A stretch of 64,000 bases of DNA from Siphonodentalium dalli (lineage: Eukaryota > Mollusca > Scaphopoda > Gadilida > Siphonodentaliidae). Both the position numbers and the translations under genes were made by a program. Shown here in pieces: positions 33,966 to 44,819 of this stretch; position 1 is the first letter of the stretch, and each line of letters opens with the position of its first letter. The notes beneath the pieces are model-generated. The model was not told where the DNA came from. It was given only the letters and a program-made list of their open reading frames with translations, and ran no database searches. The DNA lies in the NCBI GenBank assembly GCA_032622095.1, contig CP136066.1:51560911-51624910 (forward strand). Reading direction: 5' to 3'.

Positions 33966-34425
33966 TATGGGAGGTCCTTTTCACATTTATTATTTATTTG
34001 CACTTAGGCGCAAATATTTGCGCTTAAGCATAAATCATTTGTGCTTAAGCGTAAATCATTTTCGCTTTAGCGCAAATAGGTGTCTATCAATATAAATACC
34101 TAACACTACTTTTATTCCCTCTGATTGTCATAAAGGGTATCTAGGGGTTACTGGAGATTGCTTCCCTCATATGGTGGGCCTATATAGACTTGAGTGATGT
34201 GTTTAGGCCTGTGCCATTTAAAATTAATTCAGGGGGGATCAATGCATATTAATTTTAATTGCGCTTAAGAGCAAATATGATCAACGATTTATGCTTAAGC
34301 GCAAATATTTGTGCTTAAGAGCAAATGTTGCGCATAAGCGCAAATGATAGAGGTTATTTGCACTTAAGCGCAAATATTTGCGCTTAAGCGTAAATAAATA
34401 ATAAATGTGAAAAGGGCCTCCCATA
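33966..34425. mobile_element. Nested 460-bp palindromic element with 6-bp TSD
   Basis: Its ends are TATGGGAGGTCCTTTTCACA and the inverted TGTGAAAAGGGCCTCCCATA, continuing into about 70 bp of inverted sequence made of (A)AATATTTGCGCTTAAGC. GGTATG flanks both ends exactly. The middle holds more TTAAGCGCAAAT units. Related but incomplete ends (GAGGCCAAATTCACATTTAA) occur at 34480, 35184 and 35264, and inverted at about 37060-37086. Confidence 0.7.
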
Positions 34426-35400
34426 GGTATGATGATTTGTCATTTGCAGACTGCTGGGTGGGGGTATGTTGGTATGTGAGGCCAAATTCACATTTAATAA
34501 TGAATTGCGCTTAAGCAATAGGTGCCATATTACGCTTGAGCGCAAATAATTACTCTTGAGCGCAAATAATTACTCTTGAGCGCAAGTAATTACTCTTAAG
34601 CACAAATAAAATTTACTCTTACTGCTTAAGCACAAATAATTATATGCTTAAGTGCAATTGATTATGTTTAAGCCTTATGTGCATTTACTATGCTTTAGTG
34701 CAATCATTGCCCTAAAGTGCAATTAATTGCACTTAAGCGTAATTATTTGCAATTTAATAAGCTTAAGCGCGATTCATGGTTATATATAATTAAACACACC
34801 TGGTAGATAAATAGGTTTATCCATAACTCAACCTTAACCCATTGTGACAAATCACCTCTTGTTTTCATTGACATGATCACTGTGTTGACTCAGTTAGTCA
34901 AGTGCATTTATGAGAACAAAATGTGCAAACCTCAAACTAATTGAAACACAATGTTTCTTAGCAGGCAAAAGTCTATTAACCAATTATAAACAACATACTA
35001 AAAATAAAAAAGGATCATGAAAGGCGAAATTGATAAATTTTGGTCAAATACTCAATTTATGGCTTTTCAAAAATGTTTATAACAAACTCCACTTCACCTG
35101 ATTCCATTCTGTAGAATACACAATTCTGATTACAGAACAGAAAACATTTTCCAGATACGTTGACTATTTTTCGAGTTATGTGAGGCCAAATTCACATTTA
35201 ATAATTAATTGCACTTAATGCAATTGATTGCTTTTAAGGGCAATTGATTGCACAAGTATGGGAGGCCAAATTAAATGCGCTTAAGTGCAAATAATTTCGC
35301 TTAAATTCAATGAATTGGGCTTAAGCGCAAATACCACATATAGGGCATTTATGCCTAAGCGTAATGAATTGTGAGCGCAATTAATTGCTAATAAGTGTAA

Positions 35401-36955
35401 TTGTACCAACTATCTAACCTACCCATAAACTATTAATTGGCATAACCTGGTGTATCACCTAGCAACACAAGAGGAGCATGGGGCTAATTTTAACCTGTTT
35501 TAATTAGCCTTGTACAGTCAACTGTGAGTATGTGTACAACAATCAAAGATAATCCCTAATTTTATATTATTAGCATTGCTATATCCAACAAAATGATGTC
35601 TCCTTCCTGGGACTCTAATTTTTTTTTATAACTTTTGTTTAAGTATTTTTGCACAGATTTGGGCCATTAATACGGTCATATACATGTAGCATGAGCGTGG
35701 TGTCACTGCATGAGGGCTTGTTTACTTCATATGGTGTACTTATTGACTTAAATCAGGGGAAAAAAGCCTATTTTCATATTTATCAGCATCCATGTCCCAA
35801 AAATTGGTGTTTCATTCCTGGAGCTTTGGTGTCTCACTCCTCGAGCACTGGTATTTTTATTAAATTGGCATCTCTTGCACAGATCTATAGTATTTCCATG
35901 GTCATATAGCGCGAATGTGATGTCACTGAGGACTTGCTTCCCTCATATGGTGTGCCTGTATACACGAAAATTGAAGAAAATCAAATTATCATTTTGATAA
36001 AGAAGTTAGGCTAGCTCCCTTAATTGCAAATAATTATGCTTAAGTGCACATAATTACGCTTTTAAAAGCGCAATTGATTGTGCTTAAGTGCAATGATTGC
36101 GCTTGCAATCAATTATGCTTAAGCGTAATTTTTTGCACTAAGTGCAATTAATTGTGCTTAAGCGCAATCACTGCGCTTTTAAAAGCACAATTCATTTGTG
36201 CTTAAGCGCAATCAATTGTGCTTAAGCACAATCGATTGCGCTTAAGCACAATTCATGGCTATATGTAACGAAACACCCCTGGTAAATACATAGGTTTATC
36301 CATAACTTAACCTTAACTCCTATTGACATATCACCTCTTGTTTTCATTGGTTTGGATGGGTAGGGAGCTAGCTAGCCTAACTTCCTTATCTAAATGGCTG
36401 ATTCGTGGTAACATTACCTTCTGTTTTAGTAGGGGCGACTCGTGATAGCATTATATTATCTCCTGTATTAGTTGAGGTGACTTGTGATAGCATTATATTA
36501 CCTTATGTATTAGTCGGGGTGACTTTGATTTTCTTCAATTTTCAAATATAGAGGCACACCATATGAGGGAAGCAAGCCCTCAGTTGGCTCAGTGACACCA
36601 CATTCACGCTATATAACCATGGACATACTATAGATCTGTGAAAAGAGATGCTGATTTAATAAAAATACAAGAGCTCGAGGACTTAGACACCAAAGCTCCA
36701 GGAATGAGACACCAATTTTTGGGACAGGGATGTTGATAATATGAAAATAGGGGTTATCCCTGATTGAAGTCAATAAGTACACCATACATGTATCAGGTAA
36801 GCAATCCCTCTTGCAGTGACACTACATGCATGTTATATGACCTTAGTATAATGGCCCAAATATGTGCAAAAGTACTTTATAACGCACCGGGTTATGCCAA
36901 TAGTTTATGGATAGGTCAGTAGATAGTAGATACAATTACGGTTAAACGTAATTCA
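35401..36955. repeat. Large inverted repeat (~590-bp arms) within the 5.16-kb element
   Basis: The left arm (about 35401-35990) and the right arm (about 36368-36955) are inverted relatives. Landmarks match in reverse order: ACTATTAATTGGCATAACC, TTTGGGCCATTA, CCCAAAAATTGGTGT, GGAGCTTTGGTGTCTCA, CCCTCATATGGTGTGCCT and GTTAGGCTAGCT. The left arm has about 200 extra bp (35.44-35.64 kb). The centre is a TTAAGCG block. A segment ending the centre (GGTTTATCCATAACTTAACC) also occurs as a direct copy at 34.81 kb. Confidence 0.75.
36400..36535. repeat. Three-copy tandem repeat (~52 bp) in the right arm
   Basis: Units follow GACT(C/T)GTGATAGCATTATAT then TA(C/T)CT...TGTATTAGT.G.GGTGACT. The left arm of the inverted repeat has no counterpart, so this expanded after the arms formed. 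Confidence 0.6.
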
Positions 36956-37799
36956 TTACGCTTTTTTTTTAAAGTGTAAATTCCCTATTTGTGCGTGAGC
37001 ACAATATGAGGTATTTGCGCTTAAGCGAAATCAACTGCACTTTAAAAGCGCAATTCATTATTAAATGTGAAATTGAACTCCCATATCATGGCATATGGTT
37101 CAGCGCAAATGACTATTGCTGAAGCACAAATAAGAAAGAAAATATCAAATAATTCATGTCAGCTCGATTAAATGTATTATGAATTTATGCACAGAATAAA
37201 AAACTAAATAAACTATTAAAATAAAAAGCAAATAAAAATAGCTTCATAAAATTCTGCTGTGTCAGTATGTGGTCACTGATGTGGTGAGCCATATGATTTG
37301 AATATATACTAAAGTCTACATCTTTAATTTTTCATCATTTAAATATTAATCTCAAGCACAAACTTACATTTAGTTATATGGTGTATGTAAATATAGCCAA
37401 CGCTACATAAAGTTTTGTTTTGTCGATTTCAATATTTACACTTTGAATAATTTTGAACCAAGCCCCGTCCTGTGTTAACTTACCTTCGGCAAGCTTCGCA
37501 AAATGTGGTCAAATTTCAACATAAATTATGCAAAATTTGCCGAAATGACATATTGCTCGTTATCGGTGATGCGATATTTTGTTGACAATTAGGTACCAAA
37601 TCCAATTAGTTAAAAGATATGCTCTTCTGTTCTTTAATTCTCCTGTTTCAATCAATTATTTGCGCACTATTTGAACTTCGAAGCGACGTGCACTCGCTCA
37701 TGACGTAAGGACTAAGTTAAAAATAGATGCAAGATCTAAGCGTCACGTGACCACGTCGCCTTAAGCCTCGCATGAAAATCCGCTTACCCGAAAAGATAC

Positions 37800-39255
37800 C
37801 GTTAATCAGTTTTAAAGTTGTCATTATTGCAGTGTTCTGATAATCTGAACATATGCAAGAAACGCTATAATGTGTATGAAACATTCAGAAGCACAATACA
37901 AATAAGTTAATACTGTTTGTATTAGCTGTTGCAAATCGACTATCAACAATTTAGCTATTAATGTTATTTAGCAAATACCAGCGCAGCCATTACTAGTTTA
38001 AAAAAAATAAACAAATATATATATATATACGTTATTGAATGTTTCATACATACACTGTTATTAATAAAATCCCTCGGCTTAGCTAAACACCGCGAAAATG
38101 ACACTTAAAAGAACAAAAACAGTACTTTTTCGTAACGACGTCAGTTTGTCCTACCAACAGCATAACAATTTCACAAGACCTACTAACGTCATATATAGCA
38201 GGATAGACGGATAGGACCAGTGGAACACAGTTACTAGCCGCGCAGTCACTGCATACCTGTTTCATGATATATGTTGAGTAATTGGACACAGAAAGTACAT
38301 AATTATAGTTTATTATACAGACTTGACATGACTGTGAAGGATTTATTTAATTTTGGCAGCATATTTTATTTCACAGGATAAGATAGTACAAAGGCGATGG
38401 CACACTATGCCAATATCTCATTTTAAATCACACATCGCATCGCATCAAAGGCAATTATTCAGATACAAGAAAGAGACCAAAATCATGCACTATGTTACAC
38501 CGCACTGAAGGTTGATGGTTAATAAATATCAATTTTATATATGACAAAACACTCTTTATTGATAACTCTTTTTGTTGTGCTAACACTACTAGTAAAAGAG
38601 ATAATAGGATATACTGCAACTGACAAGAGAAGCCTCATTGCCTTATACATTGTTATATCGGACTGAAACCAATGATGGTTATTTCGAAAAAATATCACAC
38701 AACGCTCTTTATTGTCTTTATCCGTGTGGTGAAACGCTCTCGATTTAGGTATATTTCTTGACATAGAAAGTAAAGCGCAGACTTACATTAGTAAACCCTG
38801 ATTGCCTTGAATTGGATTATAGCCATATCAGACATGTGCATGTAGAGTGATGATCAAGTCGGAAGAATTAAAAAATTCTAATGAATTCCAATTCCAGTCA
38901 CTTCCGTGTCTCTTCAAGTGTACCTTGCATGTGCATAATATACATATCGTATTTTATAGCTGGTATATAACTAATCACGCTAAGTGCCTTGTTGTATCCT
39001 CTGGTGTAAGAACGTATCCTCTGATGTAAGAAAGTAGCGACCTACCTCGATGTAAACGTATACGTATACAACTAAGAGCTCATTCCATCAATGTATCACA
39101 TTATTATAATCAATAAATTTGAAAAATGATCAAGGAAATATGGGTTGATACAAACATCGGACTTGGCACTTAAATGGTTAAAGCTACATTTAGTTTCGAT
39201 ATTTCAATAAAACCGAACGCGCGGACGTAATTAGTAAAAGCAACGGACGACGAAC
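37800..39255. other. Unannotated non-coding stretch
   Basis: It holds a short (TA)n at about 38017-38029 and several ACACTCTTTATTG/AACGCTCTTTATTGTC pieces at 38.55-38.72 kb. GTAAGAACGTATCCTCTG is duplicated near 39.00-39.02 kb. No exon was recognised. Confidence 0.35.
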
Positions 39256-39261
39256 GAATGG

Positions 39262-39362
39262 CCGAAGCCCGCTCCGCGGATCCGCGCGATGTTAATCAGC
39301 GAAAGGCGCCGCACGCCTTCGCTTGAGGCGGGGTGCGCCTACTGAGAGGCGGTGTGCGCCTA
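39262..39362. repeat. GC-rich patch with GGCG..GTGCGCCT repeats
   Basis: About 100 bp are strongly GC-rich in an AT-rich setting. GAGGCGGGGTGCGCCTACTG and GAGGCGGTGTGCGCCTAGCT are tandem relatives, and GGCGCCGCACGCCTTCGC is an inverted relative. It lies next to foldback hairpins and is probably part of a mobile repeat. It is not a CpG-island promoter that could be tied to a gene here. Confidence 0.45.
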
Positions 39363-39412
39363 GCTGGCTACCATATATGCGAGTAGATGATCTCCAACGA
39401 GTTATGTTGAGA

Positions 39413-39509
39413 TATAAGATTTTATGAAACGAGTTTGATACATTTGATTCACAACGAGTCATAGACGAGTTGTGAATCAAATTTGTCAAACGATTTTCAT
39501 AAAATCTTG
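39413..39509. repeat. Foldback hairpin (~42-bp arms)
   Basis: ATAAGATTTTATGAAACGAG then TTTGATACATTTGATTCACAAC pairs with GTTGTGAATCAAATTTGTCA then AACGATTTTCATAAAATCTTG. The loop is only about 13 bp. Confidence 0.7.
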
Positions 39510-39904
39510 TTTGTCACATAAAACAAACTAGAGCTTTATGCCTTTTTAGCTAATCAAAATCCTTAAAAGAAGCTTAATAATACATGCATTTGCATCTTGG
39601 CTGAGAGATTTCAAATACGACAGTATTGCGCGCTTAAGATTGCAACGAAAAATATAGTCCCCCAATTTTCCTCTTTGTTTGTGTTTCTATTTTTTCGTTA
39701 GTGCAAGGCAGTTGGACAATAATTTAACTTTAATGAACAAATAAATCATTTTTGCATTGTCTAGTTTTTTGTCATGCGCGGCTTTTCAAATAGTATTAAC
39801 CCGCCTCATCAATGTAAAGTACTTTTTTTGGGGCGCTGCTAAGTTGCATGAAGCACGCGCTTATTCATTACTAGTTACATATACACTATGTGATATATAG
39901 AGGA

Positions 39905-40043
39905 TCTCACATGAGTTTCTATTTTATACGGAATTTATCAACCGAGTTCACTAAATTCGATTTGAGCCGAGGTTTACCGAGGCTCAAATAGAATTTAGTG
40001 GACGAGGTTGATAAATTACGTATAAAATAGGACGAGTGTGAGA
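39905..40043. repeat. Foldback hairpin (~55-bp arms)
   Basis: TCTCACATGAGTTTCTATTT then TATACGGAATTTATCAACC..GTTCACTAAATTCGATTTGAGCC pairs with its complement, ending CGTATAAAATAGGACGAGTG then TGAGA. The centre is GAGGTTTACCGAGGCTC. Its layout resembles the hairpin at 39.4 kb (CGAG interruptions in the arms), but the sequence differs. Confidence 0.7.
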
Positions 40044-40458
40044 TACTTTTTATCACATGATCAAATAAACGCGAAGCAATGCGAAATATCCATCGAAAAC
40101 AACGATAAAAACCGCAGCGATCGCAAGTCATTTGAAGAACGATGTGACGTCATCGCACGCGCTGATATTAAACGTGTCTCTTATCGATAATTATGAAACT
40201 GCTTTTATGGGCAAATTATGTGATAAAAGGAAATATGTAATGATTTTTTAATGACATAATAGTGGTTTCATGTAATATACTAAAATACACGATTATTGTG
40301 CTTGAGGGAAACAGCGGATAGCCTCCCATTTGAAACAATATCTCTCTCGGCTAACTGCTCGTGATACAATCCGCAGTGGCTGTGTTGCAGCACATTGTGG
40401 GCCGCAAATCACCTGTTACCCTCGAGAGTGACAAATCGAAGTAGTAAACGAGCAGAGT

Positions 40459-40642
40459 TTACCTCATAACTCTATAATAGTTTACCTCACAGCTATGTAA
40501 TAGTTTACCTCACAGTTCTATAATAGTTTACCTCACAGCTATATAATAGTTGACTTCACAGCTCTATAATAGTTTACCTCACAGCTCTATAATAGTTTAC
40601 CTCACAGCTCTATAATAGTTTACCTCACAGCTCTACACTAGT
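40459..40642. repeat. 23-bp tandem repeat, about eight copies
   Basis: The unit TTTACCTCACAGCTCTATAA then TAG repeats eight times with few changes (ATAACTC, AGCTATG, AGTTCTA variants). Copies near the right end are the most uniform, which suggests recent expansion there. Confidence 0.85.
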
Positions 40643-40646
40643 TTCA

Positions 40647-40767
40647 TAAAACACTCAATTATGGGTAATTTTTCAGGATTTAGTCGGAAATATGGCTTGT
40701 TGCCATTCATCGGAAAGCAATATTTCTGAATAAATCCTGAAAAGTTACCCATAATTAAGTGCTTTAT
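40647..40767. repeat. Palindrome present in copy 2 and absent in copy 1
   Basis: AAACACTCAATTATGGGTAA then TTTTTCAGGATTTA pairs with TAAATCCTGAAAAGTTACCC then ATAATTAAGTGCTTT. The inner arms GGAAATATGGCTTG / AAGCAATATTTCTG continue the stem. In the 14.1-kb copy the flanks ATAAAACAC and TTTATAAACCCC are nearly adjacent, so the palindrome was either inserted here or lost there. Confidence 0.7.
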
Positions 40768-41450
40768 AAACCCCACCTTTTCGTAACGAAAATACCATGA
40801 AAGCTATTTTGCATAAGTATTGTTCTGAATTTGCAATTAAAACACGTCGTACATAAATGGTGTAATTAATGAGAAAAAATTGTTACATGGTGTAAGTTCC
40901 TATTGGACCTTTTTATATCAATATTGAACATCCTGGAACAGATAGATAACCATTATTCTGCAGCTGATACGTGTCTCTACTGCAGAAAATTGCACTCACA
41001 GACGTGGTATATACGTTACAAACTTACTAACAAATTAACGTCGCGGGAAATATTGGTTCCAAGGGAGACAATCCGCAATCTTACCATCAAGAACAGTCAT
41101 CATTGTCATAGTGTTTTGCTCCACTCAATTCCTTTGCTCTTTCTCGTGATGTGGTACAATTGAGAGCCATCAAACTAGTACCAACGTTTCATTACCTCGG
41201 TTACCGGGGATATGGTGAGACTGAATATAATGCCTATGAAGTATCGGTATTTCAGAGGGAACCTTATTGACAATATATAAATCTCTCAACAAAACGTAGA
41301 ATATATAACCTAATACGCATATTTGACTAATTTTTAATGTAGTTTAACATGTCTGTATAGTAGTAAGTAGTTCACGCATTTATATATGGTATCTATTTCA
41401 CTGATGCGCTAAAGCCCCACAAGGGTTCGCAATGTCAATGTCAAGCAGGG

Positions 41451-41545
41451 TTGGCGATGGACGAAAATTTTCTCTTGCCAAAAATGTTTGCCAAATGAAA
41501 TAATTTGTCACCAAATTAAAAAAATATTTGCCAAATTTAATTGCG
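41451..41545. mobile_element. Possible single end of a hAT-like element
   Basis: CAGGGTTGGCGATGGACGAA is followed by repeated TTTGCCAAATGAAAT/TTTGCCAAATTTAATT units. These resemble the subterminal repeats (TTAGCCAAATGAAAA, GGCCAAATTAAA) of the 27.87-kb hAT element. No inverted partner end was found by eye within several kb. Confidence 0.4.
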
Positions 41546-41549
41546 CGTA

Positions 41550-43790
41550 TAATTAGGGAAATTATCGTGTTTTTTAATCTTTGTTAAAAACTAACCTCAT
41601 GCAGACACGGGTAAAATGAGTTACTAGAAAAGCAAGTTCGTATTAATAATAAATATCAAAATAGCAATAAATATCTAAGCAGCACATGCCTGGAAACTAC
41701 GTTTAATGTTGCTACACAGTTATCAAGCATACATATTATTTCGCCTTGTATTACTGCTGAAATCAGCGAGCCATAAATTAATCCGTCGTCATTCATAATC
41801 GGCTGATTAGCCTATTATCTTATACTCGCTGATAATATAACGCTGACATCATAAATATGTGCTATATAATGTCGCCATTAATGCGTCTATAATCCAAACG
41901 GACAAAGGGAGGATTAACTGTCAAAACAAATTAATAATTACCTTTTGCGGTATATACATTGATATCATATTACAAAGTAATTAAAAAATTGCCGCATATC
42001 GCTTTTTTTCTGACTCACATTTTAACCACGGTCGATTAGTTGTTTGTTGAAAGTTTGATTATGACAAAAGATGGGATTACCATTTTGTGAAAACTAAAGA
42101 AGATTGCATATAAATGTTGACATAAGACTGCTGACTGCGCTATATGTAAATTGATAGATTTCTTGTTTTGGTTTATCAATGTCAAGTTATTGGAATTTCA
42201 CCGCACAACTGATAAATAAGACTTCTATTTCTCGAGTTGGCCAAATTTTACCAATATTTAACAAAATAGTTTTTTGCAGAGTGCAACAAATAATGCTTTC
42301 TTGTGTTCTGATATCAAGAAATTAATATCAGACTACTGTTGCAATTAATGTAATTAGGCAATATGCAGCGCTAACTGATCATCATCAACGCATATTTTTA
42401 TTTTAGTGTTATTATTCGTTTCTGCAAACACAACACTTACGTCCATGTTACAGTAATGTGTTTAAACAATGAGGGTATTGATAATGCAAATAAGAACAAA
42501 TTCCTTCTTTTTTCACGATCTCCTTGATTTTCGGGTTCAACAAACTTTATATAATTTTACGGCTGTACTGATCCCGAACGCCTTCATTATATTTAAACCG
42601 CACGAGGATCTAACACAATCGAACATAAGGTCGGGCGTCAGATGCTTTTCAGTCGTTTGAGTCGATCAACAATTCCGATACAATGTCAAAGAGTCTGATA
42701 CAAAATCATTATCTCTATTGAGTTAAACCGGCACGAAAAGTAGGTGTATAATACTTCAGATATATCGTTCAGAATTGTATAGCTCACAAAATCATTAATT
42801 GTTATCAAATTCAATATAACGTGAGCATTCACAACTATACAAGCTTCACACAATGATCATATCGTTGGATATATGTAGTTGTTCGATACTCTCGTTATTG
42901 TTACTGATCGCTATTCTTTAATTCTATAGAAAGACATTTAAGACATCAATTGATTTCGCTGTTATTTTCATTCATGTTTGGTTTGGGGCCCATGATATAC
43001 CACAAGCTTCCCCTTACTGTATACGAATGGTCTTATATAGTACCAAACTCCATGTAGAATTTACCTCCCTTGATGGATCGGTAAGACCTCTGCTACCAGT
43101 GACATTTTACCCACATTTGGTGGACTTACGCGATATTAAGATATTTACGAAGTGAGCAGAGCAACATGCTGCCCTCAACCTTAATTTGAAAAGTTCCACT
43201 GGAATCATATTGCTATACAACTATATTGCGAAATGGTGTGATTTCGTTCTCCGATTACTTAATCAACAGAAAAATATAAACGCACAAGGACGACAACATG
43301 CATGAGACGTCAAACACAAGAGTTCTCATTTGTTGCAATTTTTACGAGTAGCTTGCGAAAATCATCAACAAAACTACCGCTCTGATCCTCTATTTTGTCA
43401 TTAAGTTTTTAGTACGGGAATTGTTCTCAAAGCACATAGGAACTTTGATATTGGGTCTATCGGTTTTCGCCATTTTGGCTGGAAAATCCCTCGCCAAATA
43501 TAGAAACCACTGACCACTGACTACCCAGAGGCAGAGAGGAAGTATAACTGGTGCGCTCTGGTAGATATTGATAAAGTACTCTAACACGTTTCTGTTTCGT
43601 ATGCTCATGCTATGCTGAAAAACAGTTAGACATAATTGTTAAATATACCATTTATATTATAAAAAACGGTTTAGTCGTACATAGGAAAATCAATTATTTC
43701 AACTTTACATTGGACAATACCCATTATACGAATTATATAACTGTAAAACACACACTCAGCCACCAACTGTAGTTATAATGTCATAGATTC
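41550..43790. other. Unannotated non-coding stretch
   Basis: AT-rich sequence without recognised exons or clear repeats. The 63-residue frame at 42469-42660 and the 72-residue frame at 43390-43608 have no identifiable motif. Confidence 0.35.
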
Positions 43791-43794
43791 AATG

Positions 43795-43905
43795 GTGTCG
43801 TTCTCTGCGCGGTTTCCCAATAGACACAGTTGGTGCCATCTAGATGGTCCCCTGTGAATTTCTATAGAACACAGACAGACATTCGCAAATATAGATATAG
43901 ATTCC
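43795..43905 (-). mobile_element. Lead segment of a Pearl-like element, without core array
   Basis: Read on the minus strand: ATATCTATATTTGCGAATGT, a short CTGTCTGT run, GTTCTATAGAAATTCACAGG, then GGACCATCTAGATGGCACCA. The same order opens the element at 53.63 kb. Here the core repeats are missing. Confidence 0.65.
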
Positions 43906-43909
43906 ACTC

Positions 43910-44670
43910 CGCATTCACTAAATGCAAATACTCCCCAGTAAGCCTTAACGGACTGTCATTATGCGCAGGTGGTAATTCGTTGTTTATGTGTATAAGTCCG
44001 TGCACCATGCTGATAGTTTCGGCAGTAAACAAATCTCAGTAGTTTGAATCACATTGCAACTGAAGTTTGTGTTCCAAGAAGAAATTAACTCTGCCCTGCT
44101 GATATCAACTTGTGACACTCGGCCACAGACCACCGACCGAAATTGAGGATATATAACAATTAAGAATAATATAGGGTACGTATTTTTTGCACAAGTTGCA
44201 TAAGTTATCAAGTTAATGACACTTTGTTTCGTTTAATTCAGATGATAGGTAATCAAAGAACACACAAGCAAGTTGGTGGTAATTATTCAATTTCCGTTAA
44301 CCCCGCTCCACCAAAAATTCCAATTTCCTGTACCCTAATAAACTATTTTTAAAAATAGAAAAGCAATGTTACCACGAAAAACTAACTATTACCGTAACGT
44401 AAATCGTCGTACCTGCCTCTTCGGAGCTAAAGTAAACTCCCGTTTTGTCCTATCGTTGCAGGTTCCGATATTTGACTGTAGCGCTTGAAACTAACACAGG
44501 ACTGCCAAGGTCGATCGAGTGATCATTGCGTGCACACTGTCCACTAGCCAATCAAGAGAAAACACTTACACGTGCGCTCTATAATTCCGTACAATTAATG
44601 ATTTAATTCACTGAGACTTAACTTAGCAACTTGAAGCCTAAATAAGCCGCATATAATAAAAAGTGTACAC
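43910..44670. other. Unannotated non-coding stretch
   Basis: No gene or clear repeat was recognised. Confidence 0.3.
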
Positions 44671-44815
44671 ACAGACTTGTGTTTGAATACTTGTAACATT
44701 TCATTCTTGTCTGAACAGAAATATCGAGTTTTCACTTGCCGCTTGTAGCCGCTTGTGAAATTCGATATTTCTTTCCAGCCACTCATGAGATATTTCGGTA
44801 TTCAAACACTTAGTA
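44671..44815. repeat. Foldback hairpin element, copy 2
   Basis: GTGTTTGAATAC...CAGAAATATCGAGTTTTCAC pairs with GTGAAATTCGATATTTCTTT then CCAG...TTTCGGTATTCAAACAC. The arm words TTTGAATACCGAAATAT, CATGAGTG and TGGAAAGAAATAT are shared with the hairpin at 1552-1687. The loop has two copies of GCCGCTTGT. Confidence 0.65.
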
Positions 44816-44819
44816 AGCT

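Larger units (their letters stand above)
33990..37110. repeat. Dense array of CGCTTAAGCG-type palindromes
   Basis: Dozens of copies of (G/T)(C/T)GCTTAAGCGCAA(T/A) are spread in blocks at 34.00-34.07, 34.26-34.40, 34.50-34.78, 35.20-35.40, 36.01-36.25 and 36.95-37.07 kb. Each core is a 10-12-bp perfect palindrome with AT-rich spacers (AATTAATTGC, AATATTTGCG). The blocks are not a regular tandem satellite, because spacing and orientation vary. Further small clusters exist at 19.5 and 26.8 kb. Confidence 0.8.
32629..37788. mobile_element. 5.16-kb TIR element with exact 9-bp TSD (MULE-like), non-coding
   Basis: The left end GGTAAGCGGATTTTGATGCG continues AGGCTTAAGGCGACGT..TCACGTGAC. The right end is its inverted copy, with 44 of about 47 positions matching. 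CGAAAAGAT lies directly outside both ends (32620-32628 and 37789-37797). A 9-bp duplication and TIRs starting with G point to Mutator-like elements, though other superfamilies with 9-bp duplications are not excluded. No transposase-like frame is present. The inside is filled by smaller nested elements and by TTAAGCG palindromes (33.97-37.1 kb). Confidence 0.8.
40370..41100. repeat. Dispersed repeat, copy 2 (relative at 14088-14645)
   Basis: This is the longer relative of the 14.1-kb repeat. It carries two insertions absent from that copy: a 23-bp tandem array and a palindrome. The shared 3' half runs TTTATAAACCCCA, TTTTCGTAA, TTTGCATAAGTATTGTTCTG, AATTTGCAATTAAAACACGT and GTTCCTATTGGACC. Confidence 0.6.

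Noticed and set aside
40459-40642. Regular 23-bp repeats that could suggest a CRISPR array
   Set aside because: Repeats are directly adjacent without unique spacers, and the setting is eukaryotic. It is a minisatellite.
41451-43790. A complete second hAT element starting at CAGGGTTGGCG
   Set aside because: No inverted partner end or target duplication could be found, so only a possible single end was listed.
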